64,000 nucleotides of DNA from Desulfuromusa kysingii (GTDB taxonomy: Bacteria > Desulfobacterota > Desulfuromonadia > Desulfuromonadales > Geopsychrobacteraceae), in assembly GCF_900107645.1 (NCBI RefSeq), contig NZ_FNQN01000004.1:248001-312000 (forward strand). The letters are read 5' to 3'. This document shows, piece after piece, positions 26,714-34,314 of this stretch; position 1 is the first letter of the stretch; the number at the start of each line of letters is the position of its first letter. A program made the position numbers and the translations under genes. The notes beneath the pieces are model-generated. The model saw only the letters and a list, made by a program, of their open reading frames with translations, did no database searches and was not told the DNA's origin.

Positions 26714-26741
26714 CAACGCCATACTCGCACACGCCGTTGTG
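26709..26741 (-). promoter_or_regulatory. Predicted EutV (ANTAR) RNA element upstream of eutA
   Basis: The first hairpin (26741-26728) has a CACA/UGUG stem with hexaloop ACGGCG, with A at position 1 and G at position 4 as known ANTAR targets require. A second hairpin (26720-26709) has a GGC/GCC stem with loop GUUGAA; its position 1 is G and its stem is only 3 bp, so it is weaker. The 3' arm overlaps the terminator. EutV binding here would allow read-through. Confidence 0.6.
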
Positions 26742-26808
26742 TACGAAATTTTTAATTCTCTTCTCTGAGACCTCCATTGAATAATGTAAGTCTCCTGGAA
26801 TCAATCAG

Positions 26809-28260
26809 TCAGATTGCTTCAGCTCCTGACTTGTTTAAAGGGAAGTCAAATAGTACCTTTGTACCACGATGGCTTGATTCAGTTGATAAAGTTCCTTTCA
26901 ACTTTTCGGTTACAATTCTTCGAACAATCAGCAATCCAAGTTTTTCTGAAGAATCTGTATTCAGATCAAAACCAATGCCATCATCAATGATGGAAATATT
27001 AGAGTACATTGCCCCCTTGCAGATCTCAATATCTATCGTTCCTGAGTCTCTTCCGGTAAATGCATACTTCAAACAGTTCTGGGTGATTTCGTTGACAACA
27101 AGCGCAATTGAAGTTGCCGTATCAGAATCGCACAAAAATGTATCCCCTTTAAGATTGATAGAAATTCCCTTGCTGGCAAGAAGACTATGTTGCACGGTAT
27201 TTATCTTAATCTTCCGCAGCATAGTCAAGATATCAACATCATCTTTACAATCTTCGGCCAAGATTTCATGGGTTGCTGCAATACTTAAAACCTGACTGAT
27301 ACTTTCGTTAAATGCGGCTTTCGCAGAATCATCATCAACCCTTCGACATTGAAGCTTTAAGAGGCTTGCTATCGTCTGCAAATTATTCTTAACCCGGTGA
27401 TGTATTTCACTGATGGCAACGGTCTTTAAAACAAGTTCTCTTTCTTTATTTTTTACATCCGTCACATCATTGATAAGCATGACAACACCGGTAAAGTTGT
27501 CATGCTTATTTTTCACATAGGTATATTTAATATGAAAGATATAATTTCCAACTTCAAGATCATTTAGAGTAATCTGCTTCTTTGCAAGGATGTTATCAAA
27601 TTCAACCCCATGAAAGGTCATGTTTGTAAAACTAAGCCCCTGAAGCCGTTCAATATACCCGAGGTCACGATAAATTTTCTCAGCTACCGGATTTGCATAT
27701 GTACAAACTCCAGAATGACTGAATGTCACAATTCCATCAGTAACATGGTATGGGAGGCTGTTGTCTCCGTTACTTGGAAACGTCCTTCGCTCAATTAGCT
27801 GTTCCGTGGTCTGGGTCAAGACAGATAGCTTTTTTTCTGCCCTGACGGTTTCAGTCACATCTTTTTCAGCAATCAGTGCCCCAATAACGACTCCAGACGA
27901 ATTTTTAATCGGTGACACACTTTGACGAACACTTTTATCCTCCTGAGTCACGCCACTCATATCCATTGTCGGCATGCCGATTTCCAAAGTTCTGAGAACA
28001 GCAGGTTCTTTACTTCGGTGGGCAAACTTGCCAACAACCGAGCCTGCATAAAGAGATTTGACTGAATACGGCCGAGCCTGAGCTACCACAACAGCCACAT
28101 CGGGATCTCTGGTACAGCAGTCAATGAAAATATCCGCCCCCATTAATTCAGCTACGCTATCCAGACATTCAGCATTTCTTTTTATTTTCTGAATATCCAC
28201 CTCATTCAGGTCAGAATGCTGCTGGCAAAGGGCCACAAGCATAAGCTCCTCAAACACCAT
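26809..28260 (-). CDS. eutW: EutW, ethanolamine-responsive sensor histidine kinase
   Basis: A 483-residue soluble kinase. An N-terminal GAF-like sensor region (to about 160) is followed by a PAS-type domain (about 165-270) and an HWE/HisKA_2 kinase: HHRVKNNLQTIASLLKLQ holds the phospho-acceptor His, then VNEITQNCLKYAF and DDGIGFDL form the ATPase site. There is no membrane segment. It overlaps eutV by 11 bp and should phosphorylate it on sensing ethanolamine, with or without B12. The same domain plan is known for EutW of Firmicutes. Confidence 0.92.
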   Translation of the reverse strand: MVFEELMLVALCQQHSDLNEVDIQKIKRNAECLDSVAELMGADIFIDCCTRDPDVAVVVAQARPYSVKSLYAGSVVGKFAHRSKEPAVLRTLEIGMPTMDMSGVTQEDKSVRQSVSPIKNSSGVVIGALIAEKDVTETVRAEKKLSVLTQTTEQLIERRTFPSNGDNSLPYHVTDGIVTFSHSGVCTYANPVAEKIYRDLGYIERLQGLSFTNMTFHGVEFDNILAKKQITLNDLEVGNYIFHIKYTYVKNKHDNFTGVVMLINDVTDVKNKERELVLKTVAISEIHHRVKNNLQTIASLLKLQCRRVDDDSAKAAFNESISQVLSIAATHEILAEDCKDDVDILTMLRKIKINTVQHSLLASKGISINLKGDTFLCDSDTATSIALVVNEITQNCLKYAFTGRDSGTIDIEICKGAMYSNISIIDDGIGFDLNTDSSEKLGLLIVRRIVTEKLKGTLSTESSHRGTKVLFDFPLNKSGAEAI

Positions 28261-28822
28261 TCAGCAGGATAGCTTTAGCAATATCTTTCATCGGCCTTCC
28301 TTTATCCATACTGATTTTGCGAATTTTTCTATAAGCATCATCTTCACTGAGCTTGTCCTGAGCCATTAATATTCCTTTGGCCCGTTCAATCAACTTTCTC
28401 CCTTCAAGTTCATCCTGTGCCTTGCGAATGTCTTCTCTCATTCGATTCATCTCCACCCCCTTCGCAATGGCAACTTCTACCATAGGAAGTAGAGAATCTT
28501 CAGATACGGGCTTAACCAAGTAACCTTCAACACCGGCATCTTTAGCTTGGTCGACAAATTCTTTGCCACTGTATGCCGTCAGCAACAGAGTGCTTCCTGC
28601 CAGCTTCTCGTCTTTAATCAGCTTAGCGACCTTCAATCCATCAATCAGTGGCATTTTAATGTCTAAAACAGCCAGATCCGGATGATGCTCCCGACAGAGA
28701 TCCAGAGCATCAAATCCATCTCCAGCCTCTCCGACAACGTCATAACCGGCCCCCATCAAAATCTCATACATGTTAAGGCGCGTTATAGGTTCATCATCAG
28801 CAATGACGATTTTATATGTCAT
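28250..28822 (-). CDS. eutV: EutV, ANTAR-domain antitermination response regulator
   Basis: A 190-residue regulator with a receiver (acidic pair Asp9-Asp10, phospho-acceptor Asp54 in LDIKMPLIDG, Lys in YLVKPVSEDS), a short coiled coil and an ANTAR RNA-binding domain (LIERAKGILMAQDKLSEDDAYRKIRKISMDKGRPMKDIA). Phosphorylated EutV dimers bind paired hairpins and prevent terminator formation. Three candidate target leaders are found in this window. It is coupled to eutP upstream and eutW downstream by 11-bp overlaps. Confidence 0.95.
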   Translation of the reverse strand: MTYKIVIADDEPITRLNMYEILMGAGYDVVGEAGDGFDALDLCREHHPDLAVLDIKMPLIDGLKVAKLIKDEKLAGSTLLLTAYSGKEFVDQAKDAGVEGYLVKPVSEDSLLPMVEVAIAKGVEMNRMREDIRKAQDELEGRKLIERAKGILMAQDKLSEDDAYRKIRKISMDKGRPMKDIAKAILLNGV

Positions 28823-29258
28823 CCATATCCACCTTAGTCAGAGATTCCCTTAATAACTGCAATCCAGTTTTATCGATTGCACTTGTCATGATTATTTCTT
28901 CAGCTCCAGCACGCCTGAGAAACTTTTCAGCTCTTTCAGGATTACTGGATTCCTTATCCACCTTGGTCACTATGCCAAGGATCCTCTTTTTGAACATAGA
29001 TGAAAAATTGGGTGGATATACGCTGTTTATCAATGTTGCATCCTGCACCAAAGCAACAATATTACAACCAACTGAGGTGGTCAGAAGTGCCGGGTAGAGG
29101 CGTCTATTCTCTAAAAACTCCCCAGGAGAGTCGATAAATATCCCACTGAATGTAATCGCTTGGGTTTTTTTGTAAACGATTTTTTGTTCTTGAAAACTCT
29201 GAATCAATGTTGTTTTGCCACATCCAGTCTTGCCAACAAGCATCACTTTATTCATCAA
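28812..29258 (-). CDS. eutP: EutP/PduV-type small GTPase-like protein
   Basis: A 148-residue P-loop protein. Walker A is GKTGCGKTTL, FSGIFIDSPGEFLENRRLY covers the switch region, and TKVDKESS is the guanine-specificity motif. The family is linked to BMC positioning (PduV), and EutP of Salmonella was reported to have acetate kinase activity. It starts 7 bp after eutS and overlaps eutV by 11 bp. Confidence 0.9.
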   Translation of the reverse strand: MMNKVMLVGKTGCGKTTLIQSFQEQKIVYKKTQAITFSGIFIDSPGEFLENRRLYPALLTTSVGCNIVALVQDATLINSVYPPNFSSMFKKRILGIVTKVDKESSNPERAEKFLRRAGAEEIIMTSAIDKTGLQLLRESLTKVDMDDI

Positions 29259-29265
29259 GATCTCA

Positions 29266-29616
29266 CTAAGATCGGGTTATTTCTGTTATAGCAAAATGTA
29301 AAACCGTCTCAAAAACATCAAGCACACTCATAATTGAGGATTCAACACTGGCAACATCACCAACAATGACAACTGCCCCACCAAATCTGTCCAGAAAACC
29401 TATTTCAACATCTGCCGCTTTCGTCGCAACATCAGCCGCGATAATTGCAGCCTCTCCAGGAGTAATCGTCAGAATACCAATAGCTCCAGCAACCTCTTCG
29501 TCAAGACCAAGGCTCTGACAAATCGATTTCTGTGGATTCGCAATCAGATGTGCCAGAGTCAATTGCTTACCTGGTACATACTCTTGAATCATGCGTTGCT
29601 TATCTTCGGACACCAT
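29266..29616 (-). CDS. eutS: EutS, circularly permuted BMC-H shell protein
   Basis: A 116-residue permuted BMC shell protein. [21 protein letters not shown] is the diagnostic N-terminal strand of EutS, followed by [45 protein letters not shown]. EutS hexamers are bent and affect facet edges. The ATG at 29616 is preceded by GTGGAG; a GTG at 29625 is an alternative. It is the first gene of the BMC operon and starts 9 bp after a leader terminator. Confidence 0.95.
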   Translation of the reverse strand: MVSEDKQRMIQEYVPGKQLTLAHLIANPQKSICQSLGLDEEVAGAIGILTITPGEAAIIAADVATKAADVEIGFLDRFGGAVVIVGDVASVESSIMSVLDVFETVLHFAITEITRS

Positions 29617-29624
29617 GAACTCCA

Positions 29625-29667
29625 CAAAAAAAATGCCTGCAAAAATTATAATAATCTATGCAAGCAT
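29625..29667 (-). terminator. Leader terminator upstream of eutS
   Basis: ATGCTTGC (29667-29660) pairs with GCAGGCAT (29640-29633) on the minus strand with one G-U pair, followed by eight T. It ends right before the eutS ribosome site, so unregulated transcripts would stop before the BMC operon. Its 5' arm overlaps the second predicted ANTAR hairpin. Confidence 0.8.
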
Positions 29668-29700
29668 TCACCGCCTAGGATCATACTTCGTTGCATGACC
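29662..29700 (-). promoter_or_regulatory. Predicted EutV (ANTAR) RNA element upstream of eutS
   Basis: The first hairpin (29700-29678) pairs GGUCAUGC with GUAUGAUCC (one bulge) around hexaloop AACGAA, with A1 and G4 as in known ANTAR targets. The second (29676-29662) pairs AGGC with GCUU around a 7-base loop, so it is less canonical. Its 3' arm is part of the terminator stem. It begins about 4 bases after the predicted transcription start. Confidence 0.65.
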
Positions 29701-29710
29701 ATCTTCTTTT

Positions 29711-29739
29711 TCTATAACGCTATTTGACTAATTTAGCAA
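29711..29739 (-). promoter_or_regulatory. Predicted sigma-70-type promoter of the BMC operon
   Basis: On the minus strand TTGCTA (29739-29734) and TATAGA (29716-29711) are spaced by 17 bases. Transcription would start near 29704, immediately before the first ANTAR hairpin. No activator site is obvious. Confidence 0.5.
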
Positions 29740-29790
29740 GATTATTAAAAAATTCCTGAAGGCTACCAGTTAAAAATCTACTAATTTGTA

Positions 29791-29828
29791 GCTTTCGCCT
29801 CTGCACAGATACTTACAGAGGCGAAAGC
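29791..29828 (-). terminator. Strong hairpin after TRAP dctP
   Basis: A perfect 13-bp stem (GCTTTCGCCTCTG and its complement) with a 12-base loop lies 9 bp after the dctP stop. An imperfect T-rich stretch follows on the minus strand. It probably ends or protects the TRAP transcript and separates it from the eut operon. Confidence 0.65.
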
Positions 29829-29836
29829 ATTGAAGC

Positions 29837-30940
29837 TTAGCTGTACCGATACGGAACGCCTGCTTCGTGCATCACTTTTGAATATTCTTTAAAGATATTA
29901 ACAACTTTTGCAGCTCTTGGGCTGATAGAAGACATATCATCCCAGAATTCTTCAGCGTCTTTTACAACTTGATCCCATTCCTCGGTTGGAATAGTCGTCA
30001 ATTCCATTTTCTTACCACCAACACGTAGCTTGGCTTCACCGCCCCAATACCAAACTTGACGGTAATAATGAGAACTATCCATGGATAGCTTAAATAATTC
30101 TTGCAGATGTGGAGGTACTTTCTTCCAGCTCTTACTATTAGCAAAATAAGAACCAAACCATGCACCAGTTACGTTGTTCAGCAAAGCATAGTTGCAGACA
30201 TCGGCCCAGCCAACTTCGTACGCTTCTGTAAAACCACACCATGCTACACCGTCAAGCTCGCCAGTTTGAATTGCAACTTCAATATCATCCCAAGGTAAAG
30301 TGACTGGAACTAACCCATAACGAGATAGGAATTTTCCAGCAGTAGGAACACCAAAAACACGCTTCCCTTTCATGTCAGCAAGACTATTAATCGGATTTTT
30401 TGTGAAAATGTGCAACGGATCCCAAGCTCCTGCTCCAAGCCATTCTACGTTTCTGACTTCATCGTAGGCTTCTTGCCAAATTTCATTTAGCCCATAGTAT
30501 TTAAATAATACGGGAACATCTAAGCTATAACGAGTAGCGAAAGGGAAATATCCACCAAAAACATTTATGTCAACGGGAGAAGCCATAGTTGCATCATCGC
30601 TCTGAACGGCATCAATCATCCCGTTTTGCATCGCACGGAATAGTTCACTGGTAGCAACAAGCTGATCAGCAAAGTAGAGCTCAATCTCCATCTGTCCATG
30701 AGCAGCACGATTGAATGCTTCAATTTGCGGTTGGATAACATGGGCACCCAAAGCAGCCCCTGAATAACTCTGCAGACGCCATTTAATTGGATTAGAAGCA
30801 GAATAGACATAAGGAGCACTGAAAACTGTCGAAGCTGCAACAGCTCCTGTTGTAGCAATACTTGCCTTCTTTATGAAATCTCGACGGCCGTTTTTCTGAT
30901 CTTGAGGCTGGGGCTTAGTTACGATTTTTTCTTCTTTCAT
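29837..30940 (-). CDS. TRAP transporter substrate-binding protein DctP, Tat-exported
   Basis: A 367-residue periplasmic TRAP receptor. A twin-arginine signal (GRRDFIKKASIATTGAVAAS, Arg19-Arg20) precedes the mature domain starting near SASNPIKWRLQSYSGAA. MKGKRVFGVPTAGKFL and DGVAWCGFTEAYEVGWADV are the ligand-pocket blocks; the conserved TRAP arginine region is replaced by a tryptophan-rich pocket, which suggests a ligand that is not a simple carboxylate. It is third in a dctQ-dctM-dctP operon whose leader has a predicted EutV element, so ethanolamine or a related amine is a reasonable candidate. This is an inference. Confidence 0.88.
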   Translation of the reverse strand: MKEEKIVTKPQPQDQKNGRRDFIKKASIATTGAVAASTVFSAPYVYSASNPIKWRLQSYSGAALGAHVIQPQIEAFNRAAHGQMEIELYFADQLVATSELFRAMQNGMIDAVQSDDATMASPVDINVFGGYFPFATRYSLDVPVLFKYYGLNEIWQEAYDEVRNVEWLGAGAWDPLHIFTKNPINSLADMKGKRVFGVPTAGKFLSRYGLVPVTLPWDDIEVAIQTGELDGVAWCGFTEAYEVGWADVCNYALLNNVTGAWFGSYFANSKSWKKVPPHLQELFKLSMDSSHYYRQVWYWGGEAKLRVGGKKMELTTIPTEEWDQVVKDAEEFWDDMSSISPRAAKVVNIFKEYSKVMHEAGVPYRYS

Positions 30941-31009
30941 CGTTAAACTCCTCTGTTTGATGTTAGAGATAAGTGCTATGGATGAACTCTCAAATAAAAA
31001 ACTTAATGC

Positions 31010-32332
31010 TTATTTTGAATATATATAGTCAGGCAACCACAGAGTAATCTGTGGGAAAATCATTATTAATACCAAAGCAAAAACCATAATCAATACAAAC
31101 GGAATAATAGAGCGGTAGATATCCGGCAATGTGATTTCTTGAGGAGCCATGGCACGCATTAAAAACAAATTGTAGCCAAACGGGGGGGTCATGTAGGCGA
31201 TCTGACAGGTGATTGTGTACAAAACTCCATACCAGATAGGGTTGAACCCAAGAGAAATAATTAATGGCACATAGAGTGGAGCAACAATAACCAGCATGGC
31301 CGTATCGTCCAGAAACATTCCCATGACGATATAAGACAACTGCATCATGACAAGAACCTGCCAAGGGCTTAGTTGCCACTTTGTAATAAATAAAGCCTCA
31401 ATAGCTCTGACTGCACCGATCCCGTCGAAAACAGCCCCGAAAGAAAGCGCTGCAAGGATAACCCACATAAACATACAAGATATTCCGAGGGTTTTTCTGA
31501 CCGACTCCTCGATCACTTTGCGGTTAAAAGAACCCTTGGCTATTGCAGCGATTGTTGCTGCAGTAGCACCAACAGCTGAACTTTCCACCAGGCTGGTAAT
31601 CCCCATCAGAAACAACCCAGTCATAAAGAAGAAGATCAAAAACGGAATAATACCGGCTTTTAATAGCTTTAATTTTTCTCTGAAAGGAATATCCAGTTCT
31701 TCTTCACTGACGGTAGGAGCGAGGTGAGGCTGAAGCTTACATCTAATAACAATGTAAATAGCAAAAAAAGCTGCCATCATTAAGCCAGGAAACACCCCCG
31801 CAAGCCAGAGCCTGCCTACAGGTTGACGAGCAATCATACCATAGAGAACCAGAACCACACTGGGGGGAACCAATATTCCCAAAGAACTACCCGCTTGAAC
31901 AACACCGGTAATCATCGTCTTATCATACCCACGCCTCAACATCTCAGGGAGCGCAATTGTCGCACCTATGGCCATTCCCGCTACACTTAGGCCATTCATA
32001 GCTGATATGACAACCATCAAACCAATCGTGCCAACAGCGAGCCCACCATTTATCCTGCCGAACCAAACGTGGAACATGGTGTAAAGATCATTGGCTATAC
32101 CCGATTCCGAAAGGACATAACCCATATAAACAAATAAGGGCAGAGTTAGCATCGGATACCAGTTAAACAATTTGAATGCCGCGTTAAAAGGCATTTCAAT
32201 CGCACCATTGCCATAGAGCAAAAGAGCAGCAGCGGCAGAAACAAACCCGATCGCGGCAAAAACTCGCTGACCAGTCAACATTAGAAGGAGCATCCCCCCA
32301 AACATTGTCAGGGCGATTAATTCATAACTCAT
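31010..32332 (-). CDS. TRAP transporter large permease subunit DctM
   Basis: A 440-residue integral membrane protein with about 12 hydrophobic segments that moves substrate using a Na+ gradient. MSYELIALTMFGGMLLLMLTGQ, a GLMVVISAMNGLSVAGMAIG segment and VLVPPSVVLVLYGMIARQPVG-like (GILVPPSVVLVLYG) are DctM signatures, as is MFLDDTAMLVIVAPLY. It overlaps dctQ by 4 bp. A 69-bp gap leads to dctP. Confidence 0.92.
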   Translation of the reverse strand: MSYELIALTMFGGMLLLMLTGQRVFAAIGFVSAAAALLLYGNGAIEMPFNAAFKLFNWYPMLTLPLFVYMGYVLSESGIANDLYTMFHVWFGRINGGLAVGTIGLMVVISAMNGLSVAGMAIGATIALPEMLRRGYDKTMITGVVQAGSSLGILVPPSVVLVLYGMIARQPVGRLWLAGVFPGLMMAAFFAIYIVIRCKLQPHLAPTVSEEELDIPFREKLKLLKAGIIPFLIFFFMTGLFLMGITSLVESSAVGATAATIAAIAKGSFNRKVIEESVRKTLGISCMFMWVILAALSFGAVFDGIGAVRAIEALFITKWQLSPWQVLVMMQLSYIVMGMFLDDTAMLVIVAPLYVPLIISLGFNPIWYGVLYTITCQIAYMTPPFGYNLFLMRAMAPQEITLPDIYRSIIPFVLIMVFALVLIMIFPQITLWLPDYIYSK

Positions 32333-32841
32333 GAGATTTTGATTCCTTTAGCTATGGCCAAATCCTTGAAGAAAACTGCTACTGATTCAAGTATCATTAA
32401 GAAAATTCCTGCGACCATGATAATTTTGATGGGGATCATTGAAGGGTTCCATTGAGAAAAGTTTCGCTGGCCATACTCAATCGCGTACATAGTGCTGGAA
32501 ATGGAACCAATGAGAAGAGTAACAAGATAAAAAACCAGAAAAAATGTTGTAATAACATCAACCTTGGCCCGATTTCTCTCTGAAAAGCGTTCATAAATCA
32601 AATCCATCCGCACATGCTCTCTCAAAATCATAGAGTAAGCGCCACCAGCGATATAGTAGGCTGTGATGATAAATTGAGCCATTTCAACGGTCCACGATAG
32701 TGGCATATGCAACACATTTCGCGTCAATGCGCCTAGGAGCAAGACACCTATCATTACAAAGATTAAATACATTACAGCTCGACCAATTTTGATGGAAATA
32801 GCGTCAACATATTTGACGTAAAGAACAATAAACTTTGGCAT
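32329..32841 (-). CDS. TRAP transporter small permease subunit DctQ
   Basis: A 170-residue protein with four membrane helices. RNVLHMPLSWTVEMAQFIITAYYIAGGAYSMILREHVRMDLIYERFSE contains the typical W-x-x-E and HVR-x-D motifs of DctQ. GGAGGAG is a strong ribosome site. It is the first gene of the TRAP operon, behind a leader with hairpins and a terminator. Confidence 0.9.
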   Translation of the reverse strand: MPKFIVLYVKYVDAISIKIGRAVMYLIFVMIGVLLLGALTRNVLHMPLSWTVEMAQFIITAYYIAGGAYSMILREHVRMDLIYERFSERNRAKVDVITTFFLVFYLVTLLIGSISSTMYAIEYGQRNFSQWNPSMIPIKIIMVAGIFLMILESVAVFFKDLAIAKGIKIS

Positions 32842-32891
32842 TACTCCTCCAAATTCAAAAGTTGCACCCGCTGGTAATCAAAATTCAGGAC

Positions 32892-32938
32892 AAAAAAAAT
32901 GCTTGCAGAAAGAAACAAATGTTTCTTCTTACAAGCAT
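32892..32938 (-). terminator. Leader terminator upstream of the TRAP operon
   Basis: ATGCTTG (32938-32932) pairs with CAAGCAT (32905-32899), and GAAAC/GTTTC extends the stem inside; eight T follow on the minus strand. It lies about 50 bp before dctQ. Its 5' arm is shared with the predicted second ANTAR hairpin. Confidence 0.8.
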
Positions 32939-32967
32939 CATTGCTTCGCCACCCGTCGTTGAGCGAC
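32933..32967 (-). promoter_or_regulatory. Predicted EutV (ANTAR) RNA element upstream of the TRAP operon
   Basis: The first hairpin (32967-32948) pairs GUCGCUC with GGGUGGC (7 bp, three G-U) around hexaloop AACGAC. The second (32946-32933) pairs AAGC with GCUU around hexaloop AAUGAU. Both loops have A1 and G4, the two bases known to be needed for ANTAR binding. The second stem and the terminator share the GCUU segment and cannot coexist. This is the most canonical of the three elements in the window. Confidence 0.7.
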
Positions 32968-33239
32968 AATGTACCGATGTTCAGCGTATTATGACATAAC
33001 ACGGTTCTACTTATCTTACAAGAACCATTTCAGACCTTTTTTAACTCATAATTAAGGGATAAACTCACTATCAGCGTGCAAAAAGGTCATCAGTCAATAC
33101 AAAATAAAATCATTAATAAAACCAAAACATCATCTTTGATTGTTCCAGTCACAGGTATTTTAGAGGTAAGTCAAAACATGGATCATAAAGCACTGACAAG
33201 AATAAATCTTGATATGAATCCTTTACAGGATTACACATT

Positions 33240-33249
33240 CCCCCCCCCC
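33240..33249. repeat. Homopolymer tract of ten C
   Basis: Ten consecutive C lie about 190 bp upstream of the DeoR-type gene and outside any ORF. Such tracts can vary in length by slippage, but there is no evidence here that it alters expression. Confidence 0.6.
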
Positions 33250-33439
33250 TGAACAAGCATTTTTTTTGACTAAACAATCATCAATGGTTTTTGCCATGAC
33301 AATTTTTCATATTATTGACAATCAATCAGCAAGACACTACTTTAGATAAGGTAAAGGGCCTTAACTCATTTCAACCCATCACTTAACCTGTTGGATCTCC
33401 GTCATAATAACTATCCGTAAGCTAGCTAGGAATAACCTC

Positions 33440-34207
33440 ATGAACCCAGCAAAACGACAATCTGACATTATCAACAGGATAAGGCAAAAAGATTTCGTCA
33501 CCGTAAATGAATTGTCTAAAACTCTAAATATCTCAAAAGAAACAATTCGACGTGATCTGACGGAACTCGCCCGAAAAGGTCTAGTTCAAAAAGTTCACGG
33601 AGGAGCCTCTCTCCCTGCAGTAGCTGGTGAAGGTCCTTTTAGAGAGAGGATGGGAAAGAACGCAGCAGCAAAAATAAAAATAGCTGAAGCTGCTGCAGAA
33701 CTCATTTCCCCAGGAGAAACTATTCTTATTGATACCGGGTCTACGACCTTGTATTTCGCCGAAAAACTAACCTTAATTCCCAAGTTAACAGTCGTAACAA
33801 ATTCAACTCAAATTGCTAAAACAATCAGCTCAGAACCCTCCTATTCCAAAGTATTTCTTCTCGGTGGAGAGTTTTACGGAGACAATCGGCAAACAATCGG
33901 TAGCATTGCAATTGAACAATTGAAATCCTTCCGGGCACATCATGCCATCTTGACAATCGGCGCTCTCGATACCCGCACTGGAATTATGGATTATAGCATA
34001 GAAGAGGCCCAGCTAGCGCGTGCCATGGTTGACCAAGCGGAATCGCTGACAATACTGGTCGACAGCTCCAAATTTAATAAAATTGCATCATTTGAAGTCT
34101 GCAATCTCTCCAGAATAACGAATCTCGTTTGCGATATACCACCGTCAGCAGAATTAAAAACTGAACTGATGAAAGCTAAAATAAATATTATCGTTGCTAA
34201 CCTATGA
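33440..34207 (+). CDS. DeoR-family transcriptional regulator (GlpR-like)
   Basis: A 255-residue repressor. The N-terminal winged helix (RQSDIINRIRQKDFVTVNELSKTLNISKETIRRDLTELARKGLVQKVHGGA) is classic DeoR, and the C-terminal sugar-phosphate isomerase-like domain has DTGSTTLYFAEKL and LGGEFYGDNRQTIGS. It should bind a phosphorylated sugar or polyol. Its neighbours downstream are two oxidoreductases and an FGGY kinase, so it probably controls that polyol pathway. Confidence 0.92.
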   Translation: MNPAKRQSDIINRIRQKDFVTVNELSKTLNISKETIRRDLTELARKGLVQKVHGGASLPAVAGEGPFRERMGKNAAAKIKIAEAAAELISPGETILIDTGSTTLYFAEKLTLIPKLTVVTNSTQIAKTISSEPSYSKVFLLGGEFYGDNRQTIGSIAIEQLKSFRAHHAILTIGALDTRTGIMDYSIEEAQLARAMVDQAESLTILVDSSKFNKIASFEVCNLSRITNLVCDIPPSAELKTELMKAKINIIVANL

Positions 34208-34279
34208 TCTAAACTCCTCCCAATTATTAATGCATTGCAAATCAGACCAATTGATCACAGATTATCAAATCTTTTAGAA

Positions 34280-34306
34280 TTGACTGTTCGGTCACTTCTA
34301 TATACT
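34280..34306 (+). promoter_or_regulatory. Possible promoter close to the FAD oxidoreductase start
   Basis: TTGACT (34280-34285) and TATACT (34301-34306) are spaced 15 bases, short of the usual 17. A start near 34313 would put the ATG at 34315 almost at the 5' end, giving a leaderless or near-leaderless mRNA; no ribosome site is visible upstream of that ATG. Confidence 0.35.
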
Positions 34307-34314
34307 ATTCAGTC

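Larger units (their letters stand above)
32842..33439. other. Divergent regulatory region between TRAP operon and deoR-type gene
   Basis: This 598-bp gap has no convincing ORF. Its left 130 bp hold the leader terminator and ANTAR-like element of the TRAP operon (separate entries). A run of ten C (33240-33249) is followed by a T-rich stretch. On the plus strand TTGACA (33315-33320) with a weak -10 near 33338 could be the promoter of the DeoR-type gene. Confidence 0.5.
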
